The notes below the pieces were generated by a model. It did no database searches and was not told the origin of the DNA. It was given only the letters and a program-made list of their open reading frames with translations. The position numbers were made by a program, and so were the translations under genes. Positions 17,692 through 26,421 of a stretch of 64,000 bases of DNA are shown piece by piece (within the stretch, counting starts at the first letter, position 1; the number at the start of each line of letters is the position of its first letter). The stretch is from Chryseolinea lacunae (lineage in GTDB: Bacteria > Bacteroidota > Bacteroidia > Cytophagales > Cyclobacteriaceae): the NCBI RefSeq assembly GCF_016735595.1, contig NZ_JAERRB010000006.1:62001-126000 (forward strand). The letters run 5' to 3'.

Positions 17692-20600
17692 TTAATTCAC
17701 AGCGTGCACGGGTTTTGTCATGGCGGGTGCTTCGCGACGGCGCGATGCCAACCCGGCAAAGATCACATAGAGGCCCGGCACCAGGATCACACCGAAGAGT
17801 GTGCCCACGATCATGCCTCCCGCGGCGGCCGTGCCGATGGAGCGGTTGCCCAATGCCCCCGCACCCGACGCGATGCAAAGCGGAATGAGCCCGGCCACAA
17901 AAGCAAACGACGTCATGAGGATGGGACGCAACCTTGACGCTGCGCCATCGATGGCCGCCTGCAACACGGTGCGTCCTTCCTTCTGTCGCACAATGGCAAA
18001 CTCCACAATGAGAATGGCGTTCTTTCCTAGCAAGCCAATGAGCATCACAAGGGCTACCTGCGCGTAGATATTATTTTGCAACCCCAACACCGCCAAAAAC
18101 AGGAACGCTCCAAAAATGCCGGTAGGCAAGGAAAGAATCACGGGCATGGGGAGCAGAAAGCTTTCATACTGCGCAGACAACAACAGGTACACAAACAACA
18201 GGCAGATCATGAAAATGAAAATCGCCTGATTGCCCGACAAAATTTCTTCGCGCGTCATGCCCGACCATTCATAGGTGAAACCGCGTGGCAATTTTTCGGC
18301 GGCAACTTCTTTAATCGCTGTGATGGCATCGCCGCTGCTATAGCCCGGCTTCGCTTCGCCGTTCACCATGGCGGCCGTGAACATGTTGTAGCGCGTGAGC
18401 TGTTCGGGGCCATACACTCTTTCAAGTCTCACAAAGGCAGAGTATGGCACCATGTCGCCTTGATCATTTTTCACATGCAGGGCCAGCAGGTCTTCCGGGT
18501 TGGCGCGGTAGTGCGCGTCGGCCTGCACCATCACTTTATACATTTGTCCGAAGCGAATAAAGTTGGTGGCATAGAGGCTTCCGATCAGCGTTTGCAAATT
18601 GCTCATGGCCTTGTCGATGGTTACGCCTTTTTGCGCGGCGGTTTCCTGATCGATGTGTATGAGGTATTGTGGAAAGCTGGGGTCGAAGCTTGTAAACGCG
18701 TTGGCAATCTCGGGCCGTTCCTTCAACGCTTTGATAAAATCCTGTGTCACTGTTGCCGTTTGCTTCAGATCGCCGGTGCCGGTTTTGTCAAGCACACGCA
18801 ACTCGAAGCCGCTGGAGTTTCCAAAACCAGGCACGGTGGGTGGTGGAAAAAACTGGATGCTGGCGTCGGAGATATTCTTGGTGCGTTCTTCCAGCTCCTT
18901 CACAATTTCTTCCAGCGATTCGCTGCGCTCATCCCAGGCCTTCAGGTTTATCATGCCCATGCCATACGAAGAACCGGCGCCGTCGGTCATGAGGCTGAAC
19001 CCTGCCAAGGTCGAAACAGATTCCACCGACTTCATGCCCAGCGTGGCCTCCTGCACATCGTCCATCACACGCTCGGTCCGTTCAACCGTTGCGCCCGACG
19101 GCGTGGTCACGTTCACATAGATCATACCCTGATCTTCCGTAGGAATAAACCCCGAAGGCAACACGGTGGTCAATCCCCATGATCCTACACAAAAGAAAAC
19201 AAGCAAGCCCATGGTGACAACGCGACGGTTGGCCAGTACACCCACCAATTTCTGATAGCGGTCCGACAACGAATCGTAGCCTGCGTTGAATTTCCGGAAG
19301 AACCGCTGCAGCATATTTTCCTTCACGGCATGCCCATGCGTGCTCTTCAGCATGAGCGAACACAGCGCAGGTGTCAGTGTCAACGCGTTGATACCTGAAA
19401 TCACAATGGCGATGGCCAACGTCAGCGAAAACTGGCGATAGAAAATTCCCACGGGTCCCGACATAAATGCCACCGGCACAAACACCGCCGACATCACCAG
19501 CGTGATCGCCACCAGGGCACCGCTGATTTCATTCATGGCCGCGATGGATGCTTCCTTCGGCGACAACCCTTCGGCCATTTTCACGTGCACGGCCTCCACC
19601 ACCACAATGGCGTTGTCCACCACAATGCCGATGGCCAGCACCAAGGCAAACAACGTGAGCAGGTTGATGGAAAAACCCAGCAGCTGCATAAAGAAAAACG
19701 TGCCGATGAGCGACACTGGAACAGCCAGCGCGGGAATGAGCGTAGACCGAAAATCCTGCAGAAAAAGAAACACCACCAACGACACCAACAAAAATGCCTC
19801 GACCAGCGTGCGCACAACCTCATGGATAGACGCATCGAGGAAACGGGACACATCGTAGCTGATGGTGTATTTCATGCCTGGAGGAAAAGAGAGGGTCTTT
19901 AATTCCTCCATGCGGTTTTTCACATTCGCGATCACCTGCTGTGCATTGGAACCCGGACGTTGTTTCAGCAGGATGGCCGCCGATGGTTTGCCGTCGAGCT
20001 TCGACAGAATGCCATAGTCCATCGAGCCAAATTCTATCTCGGCAATGTCTTTCAGCTTCAGCATCGCGCCTTCTTCGGTAGCGCGGATCACGATGTTGGC
20101 ATATTGCTCGGGCTCGTTGAACTTGCCTGTGTAGCGCAACACGTATTGCAACATTTGTTTGTAGCGGTCAGAGCTTTCGCCCGCCTTGCCCGGTGCGGCC
20201 TCTACGTTTTGATCGCGCAGTGCCTGAATCACCTCGTCGGCCGACACTTCATAGATGGCCATGCGGTCGGGCTTCAGCCACACGCGCATCGAATATTCGC
20301 GGGCGCCCATGATGTCGGCAAAGCCCACGCCTTCGATGCGCTTCAACTCGGCCAGCACGTTGATGTCGGCAAAGTTGTAGATGAAGTTTTCATCGGCACT
20401 GGGGTCGTCGCTGGTGAGGTTGAGGTAGAGCAGCATGCTGTTCACTTCCTTCTCCACCTGCACACCGGCTTTGATAACTTCTTCCGGCATTTCGTCCATC
20501 ACGGTCGACACGCGGTTTTGCACGTTCACGGCCGCGAGGTCGGGGTCGGTGCCCACGTTGAAGTATACCTGGATGATGCTCGTGCCGTCGTTGCCCGACA

Positions 20601-20841
20601 CCGAGGTCATATAGGTCATGCCGGGCACACCGTTCACGGCGCGTTCAATGGGTGTGACCACGGCTTTTGCACACACCTCCGCGTTGGCTCCCACATAGCT
20701 GGTGGTGACCGTAACGGCCGGAGGAACGATATCGGGAAACTGGGTGACGGGCAGCTCAACCCAAGCCAGCACACCCAATAACGTAATCAATAGAGAGATG
20801 ACCAGTGAGAGCACAGGCCTTTCTATAAAAGTGCTGAACAT
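17692..20841 (-). CDS. RND multidrug efflux pump subunit, HAE1 (AcrB/MexB) family
   Basis: 1049 aa, full length for an AcrB-type trimeric inner-membrane drug/proton antiporter. Visible: N-terminal FIERPVLSLVISLLI, LAIGIVVDNAIVVVEAVH with the two proton-relay Asp residues in transmembrane helix 4, the porter-domain QKGVTIDKAMSNLQTLIGSLYATNFIRFGQ segment and the repeated membrane half with MLIGLLGKNAILIVEFA. Second gene of the adaptor-pump-channel operon. Drug range cannot be read from sequence. Confidence 0.95.
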   Translation of the reverse strand: MFSTFIERPVLSLVISLLITLLGVLAWVELPVTQFPDIVPPAVTVTTSYVGANAEVCAKAVVTPIERAVNGVPGMTYMTSVSGNDGTSIIQVYFNVGTDPDLAAVNVQNRVSTVMDEMPEEVIKAGVQVEKEVNSMLLYLNLTSDDPSADENFIYNFADINVLAELKRIEGVGFADIMGAREYSMRVWLKPDRMAIYEVSADEVIQALRDQNVEAAPGKAGESSDRYKQMLQYVLRYTGKFNEPEQYANIVIRATEEGAMLKLKDIAEIEFGSMDYGILSKLDGKPSAAILLKQRPGSNAQQVIANVKNRMEELKTLSFPPGMKYTISYDVSRFLDASIHEVVRTLVEAFLLVSLVVFLFLQDFRSTLIPALAVPVSLIGTFFFMQLLGFSINLLTLFALVLAIGIVVDNAIVVVEAVHVKMAEGLSPKEASIAAMNEISGALVAITLVMSAVFVPVAFMSGPVGIFYRQFSLTLAIAIVISGINALTLTPALCSLMLKSTHGHAVKENMLQRFFRKFNAGYDSLSDRYQKLVGVLANRRVVTMGLLVFFCVGSWGLTTVLPSGFIPTEDQGMIYVNVTTPSGATVERTERVMDDVQEATLGMKSVESVSTLAGFSLMTDGAGSSYGMGMINLKAWDERSESLEEIVKELEERTKNISDASIQFFPPPTVPGFGNSSGFELRVLDKTGTGDLKQTATVTQDFIKALKERPEIANAFTSFDPSFPQYLIHIDQETAAQKGVTIDKAMSNLQTLIGSLYATNFIRFGQMYKVMVQADAHYRANPEDLLALHVKNDQGDMVPYSAFVRLERVYGPEQLTRYNMFTAAMVNGEAKPGYSSGDAITAIKEVAAEKLPRGFTYEWSGMTREEILSGNQAIFIFMICLLFVYLLLSAQYESFLLPMPVILSLPTGIFGAFLFLAVLGLQNNIYAQVALVMLIGLLGKNAILIVEFAIVRQKEGRTVLQAAIDGAASRLRPILMTSFAFVAGLIPLCIASGAGALGNRSIGTAAAGGMIVGTLFGVILVPGLYVIFAGLASRRREAPAMTKPVHAVN

Positions 20842-20883
20842 CTTTTAGCGTCTGTTTAATACGAATGTTGAATCACTGGTTTC

Positions 20884-22023
20884 TCAGATCTTGGCCACGG
20901 CCACAGGTTTTTGTTCGGCCATGAGAATGAGACTGTCGAGCGGAAGATAGGCCGGCGTAATGCTCATGCCGTTGCGTATGTTTTGAATGCCTTCATACAC
21001 CACCTTGTCGCCCGGCTTCAATCCCGTTTCCACAATGTAGAAATGTGAGAAGCGAACCTTTGGCGTGAAGCTTTGCATGCGCACCTGGTTCTTGTCGTCC
21101 ACCACATAGACATAGGTTTTGTCTTGTATTTCGAGCGTGGCTTTCTGTGGAACAAAGAGTGCGTTTTCCATTTCACTGGTGAGCCGCACGCGACCGCTGG
21201 CGCCATGCTTGATGAGCTTCTTCGGATTGGGGAACCGCGCGCGGAAAGCGATGTTGCCGGTGCTGGCCTCAAACTCGCCCTCCATGGTTTCAATCTGGCC
21301 TTTCTGTTCGTAGAGACTTCCGTCGGCGAGAATCAGCTCCACTTCGTCGTTGGCTTGTGTGTTGTCTGATTTTTGTTTGATGTATTCCAGGTATTCTTTC
21401 TCCGACACGTTGAAGTAGGTATAGAACGATTCAAGATCCGACACCGTGGTGAGCAGCGAACCTTCGTCGATGAGGCTGCCCATTTTGAAGGGAAGCCGGT
21501 CAATAACACCATCGAACGGCGCTTTGATGTGCGTATGCGAAAGACGTATCTCGGCGTTGGATAAGGCTGAGCGCGCTTCCTCAATTTTGGCGCGTATGGC
21601 CGACAGTTTGGCTTGTGCCATGTCGAGCTCTGTTTTGGAGATGATTTCCTTTTCCACCAACAGTTTCACCTGCCGCATTTGGAGCTCCGTTGCTTTTGCA
21701 TCGGCTTCAATGCTACTGAGGTTGGCTTTGGCTTGCGTGTAGGCTGCGCGGTATTCTTCGTCGTTGATGCGGAAAAGAGGCTGGCCTTTTTTCACTTCCT
21801 GGCCTTCGTCAACATAAATGTAGTCGAGGTATCCTTGCACGCGGGCGCGGATCTCTACGTTTCGGAAGGCGTTGATGTCGCCCACGTATTCGCGCTGCAC
21901 GATGGTGTCTTTTACTATGAGTTCCGTTACCGGCAGTTTCTGGCTGGCGTCGTCTTTGCGTTCATGACCACAAGCCATTGCCAGTGCACTGACAAGTACA
22001 ATAAAAATTGATGCGTTTTTCAT
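20884..22023 (-). CDS. RND efflux periplasmic adaptor (membrane fusion protein, AcrA/MexA type)
   Basis: 379-aa lipoprotein with lipobox LAMAC (mature Cys about residue 18). It has a biotinyl-lipoyl-like domain (VRARVQGYLDYIYVDEGQEVKKGQPLFRI in two halves), an alpha hairpin (about 85-155) and beta-barrel and membrane-proximal domains ending GLKPGDKVVYEGIQNIRNG. The ATG at 22023 (MKNASIF) gives a normal signal peptide; the upstream in-frame ATG at 22038 adds five residues and is less likely. First gene of the operon, with 42 bp to the pump gene. No local regulator gene of TetR or MarR type is adjacent. Confidence 0.93.
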   Translation of the reverse strand: MKNASIFIVLVSALAMACGHERKDDASQKLPVTELIVKDTIVQREYVGDINAFRNVEIRARVQGYLDYIYVDEGQEVKKGQPLFRINDEEYRAAYTQAKANLSSIEADAKATELQMRQVKLLVEKEIISKTELDMAQAKLSAIRAKIEEARSALSNAEIRLSHTHIKAPFDGVIDRLPFKMGSLIDEGSLLTTVSDLESFYTYFNVSEKEYLEYIKQKSDNTQANDEVELILADGSLYEQKGQIETMEGEFEASTGNIAFRARFPNPKKLIKHGASGRVRLTSEMENALFVPQKATLEIQDKTYVYVVDDKNQVRMQSFTPKVRFSHFYIVETGLKPGDKVVYEGIQNIRNGMSITPAYLPLDSLILMAEQKPVAVAKI

Positions 22024-22202
22024 ATTGGTTAAGCCCATTAGTATACATAGAGAAAATTTGCACGTCCGCGATCGCGAATGTGAATTTTGTGTAATAGAGG
22101 CATCATTCTGCCGTGGGGCAAAAATGAAAGGATCGTCATTGTTGCCCGGTGGCGCGAGGCGTGCGCGTCAGCCTGGAAACAAACGAAAATCAAAAGCCGC
22201 TA

Positions 22203-22592
22203 CTACGAATACTTGGGCGGTGGTGTAGTCTTTTCTAAAGTGGGAGTGCTGAGTGAGTAAGAAATGCGCGGGGCCCTTTTTCGTTCAGCAAAGGCCGCCA
22301 CTCTAGAAACAAGTGAAGGGGTGGGAATGATATATTGTTCTTTTTCTAAAAGATCATCTTCATCGTCCTGATGTTCGGTACCATCGTCCGACACATCAAA
22401 GAATGTTTCCAGGATCACTTCCATCAACGACGAATCGGTTTTGGCGTGTATCGATACTTCAGATGACAATGATTCCTGAATGGTGGGAAAAAAAATTGTG
22501 TTGATGAGCCCGAACATACACAGATACAACACGCCAAGCGACAACATGCCGGGGCGTTGTGAATGGCGCATAGTGTTGAAATCGTGCATCAT
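22203..22592 (-). CDS. Hypothetical single-pass membrane protein
   Basis: 129 aa, no recognised family. One hydrophobic segment at about residues 16-36 (LSLGVLYLCMFGLINTIFF) is followed by a soluble acidic stretch with an Asp/Glu-rich patch (around residue 75) and a Pro-rich basic tail. It starts with tandem ATG codons (22592 and 22589). It lies upstream of, and in the same direction as, the RND operon, with 179 bp between, so it may be separate. Coding status is likely but unsupported by homology. Confidence 0.5.
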   Translation of the reverse strand: MMHDFNTMRHSQRPGMLSLGVLYLCMFGLINTIFFPTIQESLSSEVSIHAKTDSSLMEVILETFFDVSDDGTEHQDDEDDLLEKEQYIIPTPSLVSRVAAFAERKRAPRISYSLSTPTLEKTTPPPKYS

Positions 22593-22835
22593 TTCAGTCA
22601 GGGTCTATTGTAAATATATCCTAAATGAAACGTTAACGAAAGTTATTGCGATACTTTTTGGACCGACGGTATGTTAAAAACGACGCTAACGATTGCAATG
22701 TTCGTGTTCGGGGAAATATTTTCACGCTAATAATTCAAGCAACGCCCGATGCACCGGAACACGTCATCCCAAACCTGCACAACGCGAATGGTCAAGCATG
22801 CATCACGGCATGAAATCATTCTCATCCGAAAAACT

Positions 22836-23099
22836 TCATTCATCGCGTATGGGCGTTGCGGCCTCAACATCAATAGAAGATTCATCCTGTGAGGGCATCT
22901 GATAAAGTTCCAGAATGCGTTGTCGTTGATTGGCCAGCATCGTCTTCATGCGGTTGAGCCGACTTCTCAAGCCACTCACGGTGGTGCGGGCGCGCTGAAG
23001 CTGTTCGGTGCGGCGGTGCAGATTCGATTGCAGGTATTCGATCATGCGGAGCAACTCCGCGTGGTCAAAGTCGTTGATGTTGTTTTTTAATGAAGACAT
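22836..23099 (-). CDS. Hypothetical small coiled-coil protein
   Basis: 87 aa, strongly helical and charged, with heptad-like spacing through about residues 15-70 (LLRMIEYLQSNLHRRTEQL, ARTTVSGLRSRLNRMKTML), giving a probable coiled coil. No family recognised. The ATG at 23099 is 13 bp after the retropepsin-like lipoprotein stop, so the two probably form an operon. A longer frame to 23159 overlaps the neighbour and has no start context. Confidence 0.6.
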   Translation of the reverse strand: MSSLKNNINDFDHAELLRMIEYLQSNLHRRTEQLQRARTTVSGLRSRLNRMKTMLANQRQRILELYQMPSQDESSIDVEAATPIRDE

Positions 23100-23112
23100 C
23101 GCGGGAGCTTTT

Positions 23113-23676
23113 TTATTTTGAGATCGGTGTGGCTTTGAACACAAGGGTCTTTGTGCCAAAGTCTATGGTCATGTTGTATTGCGTCAGCATGTCGGCGCCC
23201 AATATGCCCGCGATGCGAATCCGTTCCTGGTCAAAGAACACGGAAGAAAAATCGGACATGTCGCGGCTCTTGAAGCGCAGCGAGCGTATTTGCAGATCGC
23301 CTATTTCGAGTATACAACGGCCGGCATGGTGCATGGTAGACGTTCCGTTGAAGCCCGTAACTTCCACGGCTTCATACATACCTTCGGTTGCGATGCGAAA
23401 GCCAAAATGCCGCGCGGCCTGTTCGTTCAGTATAGACACCGAGGCACCCGTGTCGACTATAAAAAACGCGGGCTTGCCATTCAACTTCGCCTCAATCACC
23501 GGAATTCTCCCGTAGGGTTGGAAGCGTACACGCTGTGGCATATCGTCATGACCGGGTTGTTGCAGCGCGGCACACCCCGCCAACATCCATCCCAAGCCTG
23601 CATAGCATAGCCAACATACCAACCGCTTCCAGGAAAAGCGTTGCGTGGTTGGGGATATGACGGAGGTTGCGTTCAT
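23113..23676 (-). CDS. Retropepsin-like aspartic protease lipoprotein
   Basis: 187 aa. The signal peptide ends in lipobox MLAGC (Cys35). The single-lobe retropepsin fold is shown by the catalytic FFIVDTGAS (Asp75) and the later hydrophobic-G-hydrophobic element IAGILGADML; such enzymes act as homodimers. Length and layout match bacterial clan AA exported proteases of unknown substrate. The next gene downstream (coiled-coil protein) follows after 13 bp. Fold assignment is good; activity is inferred. Confidence 0.82.
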   Translation of the reverse strand: MNATSVISPTTQRFSWKRLVCWLCYAGLGWMLAGCAALQQPGHDDMPQRVRFQPYGRIPVIEAKLNGKPAFFIVDTGASVSILNEQAARHFGFRIATEGMYEAVEVTGFNGTSTMHHAGRCILEIGDLQIRSLRFKSRDMSDFSSVFFDQERIRIAGILGADMLTQYNMTIDFGTKTLVFKATPISK

Positions 23677-23864
23677 GCCGGAACAAAGGAGATTACTTTC
23701 TCCATGTCATGCTTGAAATTTAGACCACCCCCACGCTTCGGGGTTCATATGCCCGATGTCGCCACGCAAAAGGCATTGCGCAGGACCGGTCGGCATCTGT
23801 GAGGTATTATCGTCGTTTGTCTAAAAAGAGCAGCCGTGATCCGAAAATTTGTGAACTTCGTAGC

Positions 23865-25022
23865 ATGTCTCCGTCCCAAAAATTGAAAGCTCCGGAAACC
23901 CTGTTCGATGTGGCCGTGACCCGGTTGCTGTTGCGCAGTCGTGTGGCCTTGCACCTGCTGTTCTGGGTGTGCTTCCTGCTGTATGAAGGCGTTATCTGGG
24001 GCATGATCGACGGAAATTTTGCACAACGCTTTTCCATTTCGCTGCTGGAGCTGCCGCTGAAAATCGCCGCCACCTATTTCACCCTGTATGTGCTCATCGA
24101 CAAACTTCTCATCAACAAACGCTACGGTCAGTTTCTTTTCGCACTCGTCGCTTCAATGATTGCGTTCGGTGTTCTGTTTCGCGTGTTGTCCTATTTTGTC
24201 GTGTATCCGCTTTATTATCCCGACGGATTAAAACTCCCGTTGTTCTTTGTTCCAAAAATTTTGATCTACATGGTCACCCTCTATGCATTAGTGGCGATCG
24301 TGGCCTCTTTCCATTTGCTCAAACATTGGTACAATCACCAGCAAGCGGCGCAGGTGTTGGAACAAACCACACAACAACTGGAAAAAGAAAAACTGGAGGC
24401 GGAGCTAAAACTGCTCAAGTCGCAAGTGAATCCGCACTTCCTTTTCAACACCCTCAACAATTTGTATGCGCTCACGTTGCACAATCCGGAGAAGGCCCAC
24501 GAAATGGTGCACAAATTGTCGGAGTTGATGAGCTACATGCTCCACGACTGCAATCAACCCGAAGTGTCGCTGGAAAAAGAATTGCATCACCTCCGGAATT
24601 ACATCGCGCTCGAAGCCATGCGCTATACCGAACGCCTCGACGTGGCCGTGAATGTGTATGACGACGTGACCGATATCGCTATCGCGCCTCTGCTGATTCT
24701 GCCGTTTGTGGAAAACAGTTTCAAACACGGCGTGCACAACCAGATTGACCAGGCCTGGGTTCGGGTGGACATTCAATTGCAGGAAAATCAATTGTTACTG
24801 AAAGTAGAAAACAGCGTCGCCTCCACACCATCGGCCCCACAACCCTTTTCGGGCATTGGCCTGCAGAACGTGAAGAAACGGCTGGCCCTTATTTATCCGG
24901 AACGTCACACGTTGCAGATTCTTTCGGAAGACGAAACGTTCCTGGTTGTGCTGAAGATAGAACTTTCCGGGGCCCGCATTCGTAAACCCGTTGAAGTCAA
25001 ACCTTATCCCGCATACTCATGA
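23865..25022 (+). CDS. LytS/YpdA-family sensor histidine kinase
   Basis: 385 aa with four N-terminal membrane segments (about residues 25-150), a coiled linker (QQLEKEKLEAELKLLKSQ) and a His_kinase domain with the phosphorylated His in QVNPHFLFNTLNNLYAL, followed by an HATPase domain (ILPFVENSFKHG, GIGLQNVKKRL). The ATG at 23865 (MSPSQKLK) is preferred; a GTG at 23799 would add 22 residues without conserved content. It overlaps the LytTR regulator gene by 4 bp, the standard Bacteroidota arrangement. Signal unknown. Confidence 0.93.
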   Translation: MSPSQKLKAPETLFDVAVTRLLLRSRVALHLLFWVCFLLYEGVIWGMIDGNFAQRFSISLLELPLKIAATYFTLYVLIDKLLINKRYGQFLFALVASMIAFGVLFRVLSYFVVYPLYYPDGLKLPLFFVPKILIYMVTLYALVAIVASFHLLKHWYNHQQAAQVLEQTTQQLEKEKLEAELKLLKSQVNPHFLFNTLNNLYALTLHNPEKAHEMVHKLSELMSYMLHDCNQPEVSLEKELHHLRNYIALEAMRYTERLDVAVNVYDDVTDIAIAPLLILPFVENSFKHGVHNQIDQAWVRVDIQLQENQLLLKVENSVASTPSAPQPFSGIGLQNVKKRLALIYPERHTLQILSEDETFLVVLKIELSGARIRKPVEVKPYPAYS

Positions 25023-25759
25023 TCAGATGCCTTGTGGTGGACGATGAGCCTTTGGCGCGACAACTGCTGGAGTCGTATGTTAAGCAAGTGAACGGACTCA
25101 GTCTTGTGCAGAGTTGTGAAAATGCCATCGAAGCGTTCACACTGCTACAGAAAACTACCGTCGACCTGATCCTGCTCGACATTCAATTGCCGCAAGTTAC
25201 GGGAATCGATTTGCTCAAGTCTTTGAAAGACCGCCCCCGCGTGATCCTCACCACCGCCTACCGCCAATACGCCTTCGACGCCTATGACCTCGACGTGGTG
25301 GATTATTTATTGAAACCCATTTCGTTCGACCGCTTTCTGCGCGGCATCAGCAAAATATTTGAATTAAAAAACACGGCCGCTGAACCCACACCGACAGAAG
25401 CACCCGCGCCAAAACCTTTTGAGGAAGCCTATTTGTATCTGAAAGAAGATCGCGAAATGGTGAAGGTCTATCTCAACGACATTCTCTACATCGAAAGCCT
25501 TCGCGACTATGTGCGTGTAAAAACCACGCAGCGACAGGTAGTCACGTATCAAAAAATAAGTTACCTGGAAAAAACTTTGCCAGAAGGAAAGTTTGTGCGC
25601 ATCCACCGTTCGTTCATTGTGCCCGTCGACAAAATTCTTTCGTTCACACCATCGTCAGTAAAAGTGGGCACGCACGAAATTCCCATTGGGCGCAACTATA
25701 AAAACGAAGCGCTTCGCACCTTGAATAAAAATAATCTATTAAGTCCAGCCAGAGTCTAA
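25019..25759 (+). CDS. LytTR-family response regulator
   Basis: 246 aa: receiver domain with VVDDEP and phosphoacceptor D54 in LILLDIQLP, KPISFDRF, then a short Pro/Ala/Glu linker and a LytTR DNA-binding domain (VKVYLNDILYIESLRDYVRV, FVRIHRSFIVPVDKI, IPIGRNYK). Coupled to the upstream LytS-type kinase by an ATGA overlap. The operon ends 21 bp from a convergent lipoprotein gene. Confidence 0.94.
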   Translation: MIRCLVVDDEPLARQLLESYVKQVNGLSLVQSCENAIEAFTLLQKTTVDLILLDIQLPQVTGIDLLKSLKDRPRVILTTAYRQYAFDAYDLDVVDYLLKPISFDRFLRGISKIFELKNTAAEPTPTEAPAPKPFEEAYLYLKEDREMVKVYLNDILYIESLRDYVRVKTTQRQVVTYQKISYLEKTLPEGKFVRIHRSFIVPVDKILSFTPSSVKVGTHEIPIGRNYKNEALRTLNKNNLLSPARV

Positions 25760-25780
25760 CGGCCCCTAGCCCGGTGTTGG

Positions 25781-26125
25781 TCAACGCGAAGAAACAGAAT
25801 CGGCTGGAACGGTGTTCTGCGAATCTGAATTGATCTTCTTGAGGTTGCGTTTGATATTTTCCTTTACGGATTTGGGTTTGTATTTTTTTGCGCCGGGATG
25901 CGGGCAATCCCAATCTTCTACCGACACATCCTGAACGTATCGCGCCGACGGGCTTCGTTGATGTTGAAGTTCGTCGTTTTCTTCGCGCTCGGCCTTTGCC
26001 GAAAGGGCAGCCGCCGAAGGGCGATAGTGTTTGTGAAGCTTTGCCGTTTTAATTCGCGGGCATGGAATTTTACCTCCCTGGCAGGACATCAGGGCAATTG
26101 CCAGAAAGAGAACAATACTGCGCAT
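25781..26125 (-). CDS. Hypothetical small lipoprotein
   Basis: 114 aa. Signal peptide with lipobox ALMSC, then a Cys/Pro start (GGKIPCPRIKT) and a highly charged Lys/Glu/Arg-rich region. Small lipoproteins with a CPxxKTAKLH-like start are common in Cytophagales but uncharacterised. An ATG pair at 26131/26125 gives two possible starts; 26125 fits the signal peptide best. Function unknown. Confidence 0.7.
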   Translation of the reverse strand: MRSIVLFLAIALMSCQGGKIPCPRIKTAKLHKHYRPSAAALSAKAEREENDELQHQRSPSARYVQDVSVEDWDCPHPGAKKYKPKSVKENIKRNLKKINSDSQNTVPADSVSSR

Positions 26126-26421
26126 GTACATGGCCGTTTCATTTAGGTTGTAGTGAAGAAATTTAAGCCGCTATATACACCAAACTCAGAGACGGTCTTT
26201 CCCGGGACCCTCGGCGAAAACAAACCTTATTTCTTTAAAGGCGTCGGCCCGGGATTATTGTGATGAGTAATTTATTATTTTTTTTTGAATTTCCATACCG
26301 ATCCCCGACGCGCATGGCGAGGTCGGCTAAAATGAGGCTTTCCATTCGATAAACACAACTTTTAACCAGGCTCCACTAGCGAGGATGCCACGTCGCGCCA
26401 CGGATGCGCGCGGTTTCCGAC
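26126..26421. other. Non-coding spacer
   Basis: 296 bp between the lipoprotein gene start and the GH9 stop. It holds a run of nine T (near 26278) and two CCCGGG sites 64 bp apart, but no clear hairpin-T terminator and no open frame of interest. It must contain the lipoprotein promoter. Confidence 0.5.

Noticed and set aside
18076-19182. Plus-strand frames inside the RND pump, here and at 19960-20781
   Set aside because: Both are antisense to well-conserved AcrB sequence and are His/Gln/Arg-rich without any domain.
22067-22076. Palindrome CGCGATCGCG upstream of the RND operon
   Set aside because: A 10-bp self-complementary site of this composition is expected by chance in GC-rich DNA and lacks a second copy.
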